Part shown: piece after piece, positions 54,725 through 64,000 of the stretch
Layout of the letters: each line of letters opens with the position of its first letter
Numbering within the stretch: position 1 is the first letter of the stretch
NCBI RefSeq assembly: GCF_000764305.2
Contig: NW_025939655.1
Location: forward strand, 124,001 to 188,000
Origin: Hyalella azteca
Lineage: Eukaryota; Arthropoda; Malacostraca; Amphipoda; Hyalellidae
DNA length: 64,000 nucleotides
Direction of reading: 5' to 3'
The notes under the pieces: generated by a model
Told to the model about the DNA's origin: nothing
The model's database searches: none
The model's input: the letters and a program-made list of their open reading frames with translations, nothing else
Made by a program: the position numbers and the translations under genes

Positions 54725-56280
54725 GCTCCGTCATCTAAACTTGGCTCAAATGTTCGCAGAAACACAACATGTATTGCCACGTCTTGTGTAGCGCTCTATA
54801 TTTGTGTGTTTAGCTGTCGTCTCTCTACTTCTACTTCAACGACTAGTTCTACTTTATACTGCTTTAACTGCTACTACTTTTAACGACTATTGTCATCCTT
54901 GTTGTTGCTGTTGTTGTTGTAGCTTCTAAGATCTTGACACTCCGAACTGCAGCTTTTACACGTTTCCAGTTTGTCATAAATAACGAATTCATGATTTATT
55001 CGCTATTACTAGCATTTTTCTGATTTGTTTGTTATAGTACTAAATAAAGTTGAAAAAGTGCGGGTGTATGAAAGTTATTTCGATTTGTTGATAATTTGTT
55101 TGCTTCAGTAACGTATTATTTTGAGGGCGATGACGGCAGTGAGTCATTTGCACTGAAAATATTATACGTGCAAATGATGAATAATGTCCTGCTGCATTCA
55201 TAGCATTCAGTGATGACGTGCTTGCATCATTACTATCATTATTATACTCTCTATTATTATTGTTATTATAATTTATTGATAATTATTAATATTTTTCTAT
55301 TATTTTATTTCATCATCGTAGAGATTTCCTCAAACACGAACATGAGTTTAATTTTCTTATCGCAATAAGTGGCGAAAATAAATGAAGCCAAGATTCCCGA
55401 ACTGATTTTAAATTAGTTTATTGATAAATATTGGAATATATTATGAATATTTATGATTAACTTCATAACTATGTGAACTGTTTAATGATGAAACTTTGGT
55501 GGTTTTGGTGTTAAAAACCGCAAGCCTTTGGAACTAATTAGCTCTAAATAGGGCGTTGGGACTAAGTAGCTCTAATTAGGGCGTTGAAACCAATTATCTC
55601 TAATTAGTTTTGATTGCAATCATCAAGCGTTCAGCGCAGGACAATCTTCATTTTTTTAATGTGGCAATCTTTAGGATGCCAAAAGGAGGCTCGGAACAGT
55701 CCACTGTAACAACACAATTTTTTTATGTCAGGCAGGAAAGGCTTTTCAAAGGAGAGATATTTAATAAGAATATTTAAGTAAGGAAAGCACCAAAAAATAC
55801 CTCGAAAATTCATCATCAGCAGATATTAATAGGAATTATTCAGAATTGACTCACTTTTTGTAACTCGGCAGTATTCAAATATTCAACAGTGACAGCGATG
55901 AATATTATTAGCTTGGTGATTAGTTGAATTTACCAAGCTTCTATTCTAACCATGATATTGTATTTGATAACAATTAGACGCCATGTACTTATTATTTTTT
56001 GTACTTATTATAATTCTTGTTATTATCATTATTATTATTATTATTATTATTATTTGATGAAAGCTGTCGTGTGCGGTAGGCCTGTTCCTGGTTGAAAATT
56101 TTGATCTGCGTCTGGCTTGCCTAATTCAACCTTAGGCCTCCAATTATACGGCTACTATTTTCAATAGGTATTTTGTTTTCTCTTAAGCATAGCGTGCTGT
56201 TGAGTTAATTGATGTTGTTGTTGCTCCTGTTGTTTTTCCTAGCCGTACTTCAACGCTTTATGTGTATTAGAAACACGATT
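54725..56280. other. Gene-free stretch
   Basis: Three diverged units of GGGCGTTGGGACTAAGTAG lie at 55530-55605, and an (ATT)n microsatellite at about 56025-56056. Otherwise unrecognised. Confidence 0.55.
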
Positions 56281-56282
56281 AG

Positions 56283-56537
56283 TATGTCTATGCGACTAGT
56301 GTATGTCTATGACACTAGTGTATGTCTATGCGACTAGTGTATGTCTATGGCACTAGTGTATGTCTATGCCACTAGTGTATGTCTATGGCACTACTGTATG
56401 TCTATGCCACTAGTGTATGTCTATGGCACTACTGTATGTCTATGCCACTAGTGTATGTCTATGCCACTAGTGTATGTCTATGCCACTAGTGTATGTCTAT
56501 GCTACTAGTGTATGTCTATGCCACTAGTGTATGTCTA
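56283..56537. repeat. 18-bp minisatellite GTATGTCTATGCCACTAGT
   Basis: About fourteen 18-bp units with GCC/GGC/GCG variants. It ends about 40 bp before the Tc1-type element. Confidence 0.88.
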
Positions 56538-56813
56538 GTTGTGTCTTTGTCAATAACTTTGATTTTACTAATATACTGTGGGTGCACAACGTATCCGACA
56601 CATAGGAAAAACTTTATTTAGTTAAAGCTTATTCGACAAAATAACATGAACAAACACTATTCTAATGTAAATTTACAAGGGAAATGCAAATGTTATATCA
56701 AACAACAATATCATTGAATGTTTACTTGATAATTGCAATTTTGAAAAAGTTAAGGTTCAAAAAGTGTCCAACACATGTTAAACAAATTTACTAAATACTG
56801 CGTCATGTGACCT

Positions 56814-57048
56814 TTAGCAGCCAAAACTGCTTCTAGCCGATTGGAATACAAGATTAACACATATGCTAATAGGAATTTTAGCCCACTCTTCCTTGCATAT
56901 TTCTTTCAATTGGATAAGATATCTTGGATCTCTCTCCTGTACCCTCAATTTCAATTCTCGCCACAGATTTTCAATCGGATTGAGGTCAGGTGATTGGCTT
57001 GGCTGTTCCAATGTCCCTCTCCTGAAACCATGCAAGAGTTGCCCTAGC
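56814..57048 (-). pseudogene. Tc1-like transposase, C-terminal part
   Basis: [20 protein letters not shown] contains the DDE_3 block with the third catalytic acid (E of PIENLW). Just upstream, [13 protein letters not shown] is in a different frame, so there is a one-base shift between them. Confidence 0.85.
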
Positions 57049-57049
57049 T

Positions 57050-57485
57050 GTCAGAGGTTGCACTCATGACTGGAGCTCATTATATTAAGCTCTACCTGAG
57101 GATCGGGTTACGTTGACTAAGGTAGTGAGGATAAGTAAGACACATAAGTCCAGATAACGTATCTTGTATACGAGGTAGTAATGCAGAGTTACGATGCAAA
57201 GGAATAAGCTACGGCGCCGACCGTAAGGTCGGAGAACTCTACCGACACGCTACATCGCGTAGCGCTTATCAACTACTGCGGGGCTTACTTAAGGTTGCTG
57301 CCCTTATATAGCATTCGCTTCCGCCCACAACTAAGGTCTTGATCGCGTGATCTATCACGTGTCTATCAGATGTTGACTCGTCCTCAATCTCCATCTGGTC
57401 AAGTGAATATTACGTCCCAATTACATACAATGTAATGATTATGATGAGACGCCAGAACGACACCGGACATAGCCGTGTGCTTAGT
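57050..57485. mobile_element. Insertion within the Tc1-like transposase, possibly a solo LTR
   Basis: Splits the transposase between QDNDPK and TARATLAW. It holds a TATATA-like motif (about 57306) and moderate GC, which would fit a solo LTR. The exact ends and target duplication could not be fixed. Confidence 0.5.
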
Positions 57486-58422
57486 TAGGGTCATTGTCTT
57501 GTTAGAATATCCAATCTCGAGGACGGTTCAATTTTTCGGCTGAATTCACCAAGACATCTTTCAAGAATGCCCCGATAAATTTCAGAGTTCATACTTCCTT
57601 CCATGATTTCTAATTCCCCGGGCCTGCAAAAGAGAAACAGCTCCAAAGCATTGCGCTGTCACCTCCAAACTTCACTGTTGGGACGGTATTCTTTGGGTGA
57701 AACGCAGTGTTCTTCTATCTCTAAACACAACTGACAGGTCCAACCAAGCAACTCAATTTTAGTCTCATCTTGCGATAATAATTTATCCCAAAAGCTTGAA
57801 GATTTACGCACGTGCTCTTTAGCAAAGTTCCGGCGCTTCTTCACGGAAGTTTCCTTCAAGAGAGGGGTTTTTCTTGGTGACCGAGAGTGGAATCCTCTGT
57901 CTCGAAGAACTGTCTCAATTGCATTGCAATTCCTGCAAACATTTGTTCCACTTGATTGCAAATCTTCCTGCGGCTCAGGGCGAGTCAGTAAAGGATTAGT
58001 CTGCACTTTTCTAACTAAACTTCTAGCTGTGCAATCAGAAATTTGAACGCCCTGAACGAGGCAGACTAGTCGAAAGGTGGAATTATTTCCACCTCCGAAC
58101 AGTATCATCAACTGTCGAAATTGGGATATTTAACACAGACAAAATTTTTCTATATCCCAAACCAGCTCTGAGTAGCTGAATAATTGATTTTCTAGGTGAT
58201 TCAGGCCTTTCTGCAATTTTAGACATTGTTGAAGAGCGTTAAGTTTAGGCCACCTTCTAAAAATGATGCCAGGTAATGAATGACTGCAGTTGGAAAGATA
58301 TCTAAGACGTTTGTTTTCCTTCTAGAATATTCCCCCGAACATAATGGATGAGAAACTATTGGCGAATCAAATTCTTTTACGATGTGTTGGGTACTGTTTG
58401 AACCTCTTTTACAAAATTCCAA
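57486..58422 (-). pseudogene. Tc1-like transposase, N-terminal and central part
   Basis: The minus strand carries RKTPLLKETSVKKRRNFAKE and LLSQDETKIELLG (first catalytic D), then, near the insertion, WIF*QDNDPK, where a glutamine codon is now a stop but the second catalytic D remains. Several frame changes separate these blocks. Non-functional. Confidence 0.85.
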
Positions 58423-58571
58423 TTATCAATTAATGATATTGTTGTTTTGATATATTTGTATTGCTCATGTAATTAATTAATAAAAGAGTGTTTGTTCATA
58501 TAATTTTGTTAAATAAGATTTAATTAAATAAAGTTTTTCCTTTGTGTCGGATACTTTTTGCACCCACTGTA

Positions 58572-58875
58572 TGTGTTCTATGGCTCGGCCTACTCAGTGT
58601 CGTCTAGAATTCCTAATTTAATTTGAAGCTCAGAATTTAAGATATTCTTGTGTGAAAAATAGAACTCGGTGATAATTAACTAATGATTAGGATATGATCC
58701 TCCTACAGACGCGCCAAATTTAATGTCGAGGAATGCGTTCTTCTAATGAAGTGGCAGGGCAAGTTAAAGACACAGGACATTTTTGGACAGGAAAATTTAT
58801 TATTTATGCTGGTTAATGGCTTCTAATTTATATTTCGTTTTGGTTTTAGCTTTATTGACTGTTTTCTTGACTTTT
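58572..58875. other. Gene-free stretch
   Basis: Nothing recognised. Confidence 0.5.
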
Positions 58876-58990
58876 TCAAATAGCGATGCACTATTTGACC
58901 TTGAATGAGTCATCCTGACCCAGTTTGGCATGACAACAACGGACAACGGACGTCACTATTTGGACAACATGAACCATAAATTTACCTGAG
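58876..58990 (+). mobile_element. MITE copy I, 5' truncated
   Basis: Has TTGAATGAGTCATCCTGACC and GTCACTATTTGGACAACATG, ending AAATTTACCTGAGTA. The left terminus is missing. Confidence 0.65.
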
Positions 58991-58992
58991 TA

Positions 58993-60610
58993 TATGGGAG
59001 AATTCCGTGTTTCATTATTTTAAGCTCACTAAAATTGTTTTCATTCTTTTTCATTTCACAAAAACAAAAAACTGCATTTTTCATTAAAACCTCATAATAT
59101 GTTGTTCTTTAACGTCTACCTATACATATCCGTCGCCTTTCATAAGGGCCATTTTTGTTTACATTTGAAGTTTACTCGTCCAATTAAACAAATATATTTG
59201 CTTTAATTTCATGTTGTGCTATGCCCAGTTGCAGTTTTTGTCACCTGTCAGATTTTTTCAATAAATAAATTCCAGCTCAGGGGTATGGACGCAATGTAAT
59301 ATTTGGCACCCGCGTGGTAGAAGGTCGCTAAGGGTTAACGATTCATATTCATTTTCATTTTATTGAAATCTAGTCTTTGTTTGCGTGTAATTTTGATGCT
59401 AAACGAAGCATTTCACAAATTTAAGTGAGATGCCATCAACAATTAACTCTGTGTTCGTTTACTAACAAATGCATTGACGTGAACTTACGATAATTTCTTG
59501 TTTAATAATGTATTAATTATTGAGAGGAGGCATTAATTTATATCCTGTAATCAGCGCGTATTTGCACGCGCTATTTTGTAATGCAAACAATAATTTTAAC
59601 TAAACATTATTCCTTCATTATAAACATTATTCATTTATTATATGATTATATCATACCTTATTCCTCTACGAAAACTCGAAGTCATAATTAAGTCTGTATT
59701 ATGATCGTCATAGGTGTACGAAAATTAATAATGATGAATGGGGGAGTTAGTAAGAGTTGATAGTGATTGTTCTTCACATTATGATTGTACATCACATCGC
59801 AAGGCTAACAATTGCTTTCATTTTAATAAATAATGAAAATTGTACTGCGACAAACCATTCTTTATATGTACTCATTTGTTTTTGGAAATGAAATTCCGCT
59901 TATATAGGAATATTACAGCTTTTAAATACAATTAATATATTTATTAATACTTTTCTATGCGATAGTCCTGCTTAAAATTGAGGAGGATTTCTGGCCTTAA
60001 CTATTGCAAATTTAGACGGATATTTCATCCGGGAAATATTCCCAGGTATTGTCTGTACGTCAAAACGTTAACATACAAAATTATTGCGATATTTTCGATG
60101 AAATTCTTCAGTATGATATGCGAATTCAATTGTGTAAAATTTTTAATTATGATACTCGAATTTAATCCTAGATTATACTTTATAATTAGACATGATCTTC
60201 GACGTAGAACTTTCATGTGCCTATTTTACCTTTGAAAAATTTTTGTTCTTGAGTCGATTCTTAATAGCAAGAGCTAATGCATATGGCAATAAGAACCATT
60301 TCTTAAATTATTAAATAGTAAAAAATAATTGTACTTCGGAACATTCATCAACACTCAATGTTTAATAATTGCTATTAATATGGGCTTTAGTTAAGTTCAT
60401 TGTATCATTTACAGCATTAGGAGTAATTTTATTCGCCCTTAAATATTTTTATTCTGACAAAAATGATATATTTCTGCTAGTCCTTCTCTATTTCTATTCT
60501 TCGCTTCCCACAGATTCTCTCAACTGCTTGGTTACGAACAATATTATTCTTAATATTATTCTATTGCATTGTGCTCGCAGGATTTCCAGTGCTGGATTTT
60601 TTTATTACTT
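58993..60610. other. Gene-free stretch
   Basis: AT-rich; open frames without motifs. Confidence 0.5.
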
Positions 60611-60614
60611 TTGA

Positions 60615-60720
60615 TTTATCTTCAAGATAGTGCAAACCATTGAGTTTATCTTTGAAATAATGCCAATCATTGCGTTTATATTTAAGATAGTGCCAACCAT
60701 TGAATTTATCTTTAATATTT
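60615..60720. repeat. Four-unit GTGCCAACCATTGAGTTTATC repeat
   Basis: Diverged units of about 31 bp beginning ATAGTGCAAACC or similar. Confidence 0.75.
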
Positions 60721-60979
60721 TGCCCGTACAATGTCAGCTCCAAATGTAGGCCTTCGAAATTAACTAATCGAATAAATTCGTATAACAATTATTCGAAATG
60801 ATATTGGATAATTATTATGAAATTCGAAATTCATTTCGTCATTATTTTTGTGTTCGTTATTGGTCGGGAATCGTTCAGTTTTTTGCATTAGTATACGCAA
60901 GTATCAAGTTATAATATTTGAATGTTAAATCTTTAATACATCGAAAGTATTTATTGTGCTATTATTCGTATTAATAGCA

Positions 60980-61126
60980 CACTCGGAGTAATAAGCTAAC
61001 TCTGTGCAACTAGCGTTGCATTTCCTGCCCTTGTACGAGTCATCCTGACCCATTTGGCCCGGCAAAAGAACGTATCTGTGCTACGTGTTGATTTGTGGAC
61101 AATTTGACCCGTTCATTTTCTGAGTG
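60980..61126 (+). mobile_element. MITE copy J
   Basis: Opens CACTCGGAGTAATAAG. Internal CCTTGTACGAGTCATCCTGA, TTGGCCCGGCAAAAGAACGT and GTGCTACGT, and ends TTCATTTTCTGAGTG. Confidence 0.7.
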
Positions 61127-61733
61127 CACTCCGTAAAATAGCCACATATTTAACGAATAAAAACTCCCGCTAAAATAATTAATTGTTGAAAATACTTGTT
61201 TAGTGAACAAATATCATGATTAAATTCACAAAACAAAACCAATCAACTGAAAATTATCTGTGCGAACTTTTTTTGTGTGGGTTTTGAGTAGCGTTTGTGT
61301 GTAGCTTCTTGACGTCCATACGAGGGCCTCTGCTACAAACTTGTGTTAGGATATGCCGTGTGTGTGTAGATCTGTGTGACTTACTTTGTGTTATTGAGTT
61401 GTGATAAACCATTAAAGCGGCTATCATCGAATGACTTTAATTAATTCCTTTCAATTATAACCGGCAATTATCGAATGTCTTCGATTGCCTACAATTTCAG
61501 TCGACATGCATAGAATGACTTAATGGTCACCGAATGGCGAATTCTTTTTTTTTTATTTTAGTGACCAAATGCAAAATATTTCATGAATGTGAAATATATT
61601 TCACTTGAATTCATCTCTGCCTAGTTAATCCCTACTTAGAAGTCATAAGCTGCAACAACTACAGCAGTCATTCCGAACATAGACTTTTTTAACTATCACT
61701 ATTATTAGCTGTTAAATTTATTATTTAAGTATG
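61127..61733. other. Gene-free stretch
   Basis: Nothing recognised. Confidence 0.5.
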
Positions 61734-61735
61734 TA

Positions 61736-62682
61736 CAACCCTTGGCGAAAATTAGGGAATCACCGGCCTCGGAGGATGTTCATTCAGTTGTTAAATTTTG
61801 TAGAAAAAAGCAGATCACAGACATGATGTATAACTAAAGTCATTTCAAATGGCAACTTTCTGGCTTTTAGAAACACTATAAGAAGTCAAGAAACAAATTG
61901 TGCAGTCAGTAACGGTTATTTTTTAGACCAAACAGAGGGAAAAAATATGGAATCACTCAATTCTGAGGAAAAAATTAGGGAATCATGAAAAACAAAAGAA
62001 CGCTCCAACACATCACTAGTATTTTGTTGCACCACCTCTGGCTTTTATAACAGCTTGCAGTCTCTGAGGCATGGACTTAATGAGTTGCAAACACTATTGT
62101 CTTGACGCTCTGATGTCTTTCTTGGTCTACCAGTATGTTTGCCTTTAACAACCTTCCCATATTGTTTGTATTTGGTCCAGATTTTAGACACAGCTGACTG
62201 TGAACAACCAACATCTTTTGCAACATTGCGTGATGAATTACCCTTTTTTAAGAGTTTGATAATCTTCCCCTTTGTTTCAATTGACATCTCTCGTTTTGGA
62301 GCCATGATTCATGTCAGTCCACTTGGTGCAGCAGCTCTCCAAGGTGTGATCACTCCTTTGTAGATGCAGACAAACGAGCAGATCTAATTTGATGCAGGTG
62401 TTAGTTTTGGGGATGAAAATTTACAGGGTGATTCCATAATTTTTTCCCCAGAATTGAGTGATTTCATATTTTTTCCCCTCTGCTTGGTCTAAAAAAGTAA
62501 TCGTTACTGACTGCCACAATTTTTTTCTTGATTTCTTATAGTGTTTATTAAAGCCAGAAAGTTGTCATTTGGAATAACTTTAGTTTTGTGTCATGTCTGT
62601 GATCTGCTTTTTTTCTACAAAATTAAACAACTGAATGAACATCATCCGAGGCCGGTGATTCCATAATTTTCGCCAGGGGTTG
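61736..62682 (-). mobile_element. Internally deleted Tc1-like element with about 250-bp terminal repeats
   Basis: Ends CAACCCTTGGCGAAAATTA and TAATTTTCGCCAGGGGTTG, with TA outside both (61734-61735 and 62683-62684). Inverted similarity continues inward to about 61988 and 62428. Only the transposase N-terminus and last residues remain. Likely non-autonomous. Confidence 0.88.
62020..62305 (-). pseudogene. Tc1-like transposase with internal deletion
   Basis: Starts MAPKREMSIETKGKIIKLLK and carries the first helix-turn-helix plus GKHTGRPRKTSERQD. The sequence then jumps, out of frame, to one that reads LIKSMPQRLQAVIKARGGAT and then KY plus stop, the usual Tc1 C-terminus. The catalytic core is missing. 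The deletion junction is near 62090. Confidence 0.85.
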
Positions 62683-62684
62683 TA

Positions 62685-63740
62685 TTTAAACCTTTAATAA
62701 TAAAAGCAGGCGTGCCTTTAACGTAGAGTTTCCTTGCGATGCTTAATTTAGCGCGGTTTAAAATTAAACTTTGTAGTCAACGTGTGGCCGTTCTTACCCA
62801 AACGCTCGAAATTCCACAGGAAGTCTACGGAATTTGGGCCGAACATTCAAGTATCTTTGATGTTGGAAAGTTCCATACTTTAGTGTTGGATCAAACTAAA
62901 AATAAATTTTATATTTTAATTGGCCAATTAAAAATAAATTTCAAAGCAGCCAATACTTATGTATGACGAAATCCAAATTAACGGGTTTCGTAATCATGGG
63001 AAAGTTGGATTCGTAGACGGGATTCGTAATCGCGCGATGGTGATATATCCTGGTAATGAAATATTTTTAGGGATGGAATCGTGTTGCTTTGAAATATATA
63101 TTAGTGTATGGACTCAACATATGAAATTTGTTTATTGGTAATAGTTTATTTTATTGTAAAAATATATTTAAGTATCTTTTACATTTCAAAAATATATTTT
63201 AGATTTGCTTATAAGACATGATTAGCATAGGATAGTCATTTCAAATAAGCTGATATGTCTAGTGAGATCTCCTCAAAATTGGAAAATTTTTATTTCTACT
63301 TCTTTTTTTTCCGAAATCAGGAACGAAATGTTTACTAATCTGAACCTTAGGAGACGATTTAATTCCCTTTTAAAAATAATTTCTCAAATATATTTTTTAA
63401 ATAATTTTCTAGAAAAGAAATTTTGATGAGTAATTTTTTCACTAATAATTAACTCAAAAATAATTTTCCAAAAAATAATTGTCTCGAAATAAAATTTGTC
63501 AAAAGTAATTTTTTGGAAGTACTTTGTAAAAAGTAACTTTCCAAGTTTTATGAATAATATTTTCCATATTCCGTGGTTTTTGTGGGAACTTGCTGAGTTC
63601 ATACGATGTCAAGTTTTCGTCTCGTAACCATCACTTACTATGACGAGACATGAAATTCGTAAATATAATATTGATTACGTACATTAAATCTGATGATGTC
63701 CATTCTGTTTCTGATACATATTATATATATTAATAATTTT
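62685..63740. other. Gene-free stretch with unexplained short ORFs
   Basis: Two consecutive open frames, 62739-62966 and 62959-63141, show no motif I know. The rest is AT-rich with AATTTTTT runs. Confidence 0.45.
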
Positions 63741-63764
63741 GCTTATATTCATACCCCCTCAGGG

Positions 63765-63800
63765 GGACTTCTGACGCGTGTCTGTGCGCGTCAGAAGTCC
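63765..63800. repeat. 14-bp-arm hairpin
   Basis: GGACTTCTGACGCG at 63765-63778 and its exact complement at 63787-63800, with an 8-nt loop. CCCCCT and AGGGGG patches flank it. Confidence 0.75.
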
Positions 63801-63891
63801 TATGGGATTCCCCCCTCCTAGGGGGATTGTTCCTGAGCGCCCCACCGCTGAGCTCGCGGTGTCTGACTGCAGGTCTCAGTTGTGGGGTTAA

Positions 63892-64000
63892 GTTATTATG
63901 TAAGTAGGATTCCTTACATTAAGTTATTATGTAGGTAGGATACCTTACATCAAGTTATTATGTAGGTAGGATACCTTACATTAAGTTATTATGTAGGTAG
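63892..64000. repeat. 31-bp tandem array running off the window edge
   Basis: At least three units of AAGTTATTATGTAGGTAGGA plus TACCTTACATT. The array continues beyond the window. Confidence 0.88.

Larger units (their letters stand above)
56576..58569 (-). mobile_element. Broken Tc1-like element
   Basis: Inverted ends share GGGTGCA...GTATCCGACACA and GGAAAAACTTTATTTA over about 45 bp. TA lies outside each end (56574-56575 and 58570-58571). The element is 1994 bp because about 435 bp of foreign DNA is inserted in the transposase frame at about 57050-57485. Confidence 0.88.

Noticed and set aside
62739..63141. Two adjoining short ORFs that might form one gene
   Set aside because: They are in different frames, show no splice sites joining them and no motif I know.

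Overview
The window is eukaryotic nuclear DNA. Genes are split by GT-AG introns, the background is AT-rich, and much of the rest is short tandem arrays and cut-and-paste DNA transposons. The gene content and transposon types suggest an arthropod, most likely a malacostracan crustacean (perhaps an amphipod or close relative). That placement is inference and no species is claimed.

Two real host genes were found, both on the + strand. Gene 1 (8104-19177) encodes a very unusual Cys-loop ligand-gated ion channel. A signal peptide is followed by a pentraxin/LamG-like domain, a C-type lectin domain, an LDL-receptor class A module, and then a pentameric ligand-gated channel with four membrane segments. 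Eight exons can be placed with matching phases. One exon, carrying the first half of the Cys-loop, is absent; a single N at 16367 lies between two tandem arrays in the interval where it should be. Gene 2 (about 30719-38843) is a MEIOC homologue, the meiosis-specific coiled-coil protein that partners YTHDC2. It has six placed exons, an uncertain 5' end and a very long low-complexity C-terminal exon. I see no functional link between the two genes.

Layout. 1-8100: gene-poor DNA with MITEs, a 74-bp perfect palindrome, a long hairpin, a dimeric tRNA-derived SINE and two tandem arrays. 8104-19177: the channel gene, with a 750-bp minisatellite in intron 1 and an apparently intact Tc1/mariner-superfamily element antisense in intron 2. 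19.2-30.7 kb: intergenic, with two tandem arrays, a nested fold-back transposon with two different 8-bp target duplications, a hAT-like fragment and a decayed Kolobok-like element. 30.7-38.8 kb: MEIOC. 38.9-64 kb: no recognisable host gene; many minisatellites, a GC-rich inverted-repeat element, further MITE copies, a broken Tc1 element and an internally deleted Tc1 element.

The most interesting pattern is that local duplications repeatedly coincide with exon-intron borders. Donors of channel exons 2 and 8, the acceptor of MEIOC exon d and the donor of MEIOC exon d are each present in two to four tandem copies. The intron 1 minisatellite resembles the exon 1 donor. The array after exon 7 is the reverse complement of its own donor. 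The exon 3 acceptor appears to lie against the end of a dispersed MITE. This could reflect a mutational process acting at splice junctions, a source of alternative isoforms, or both.
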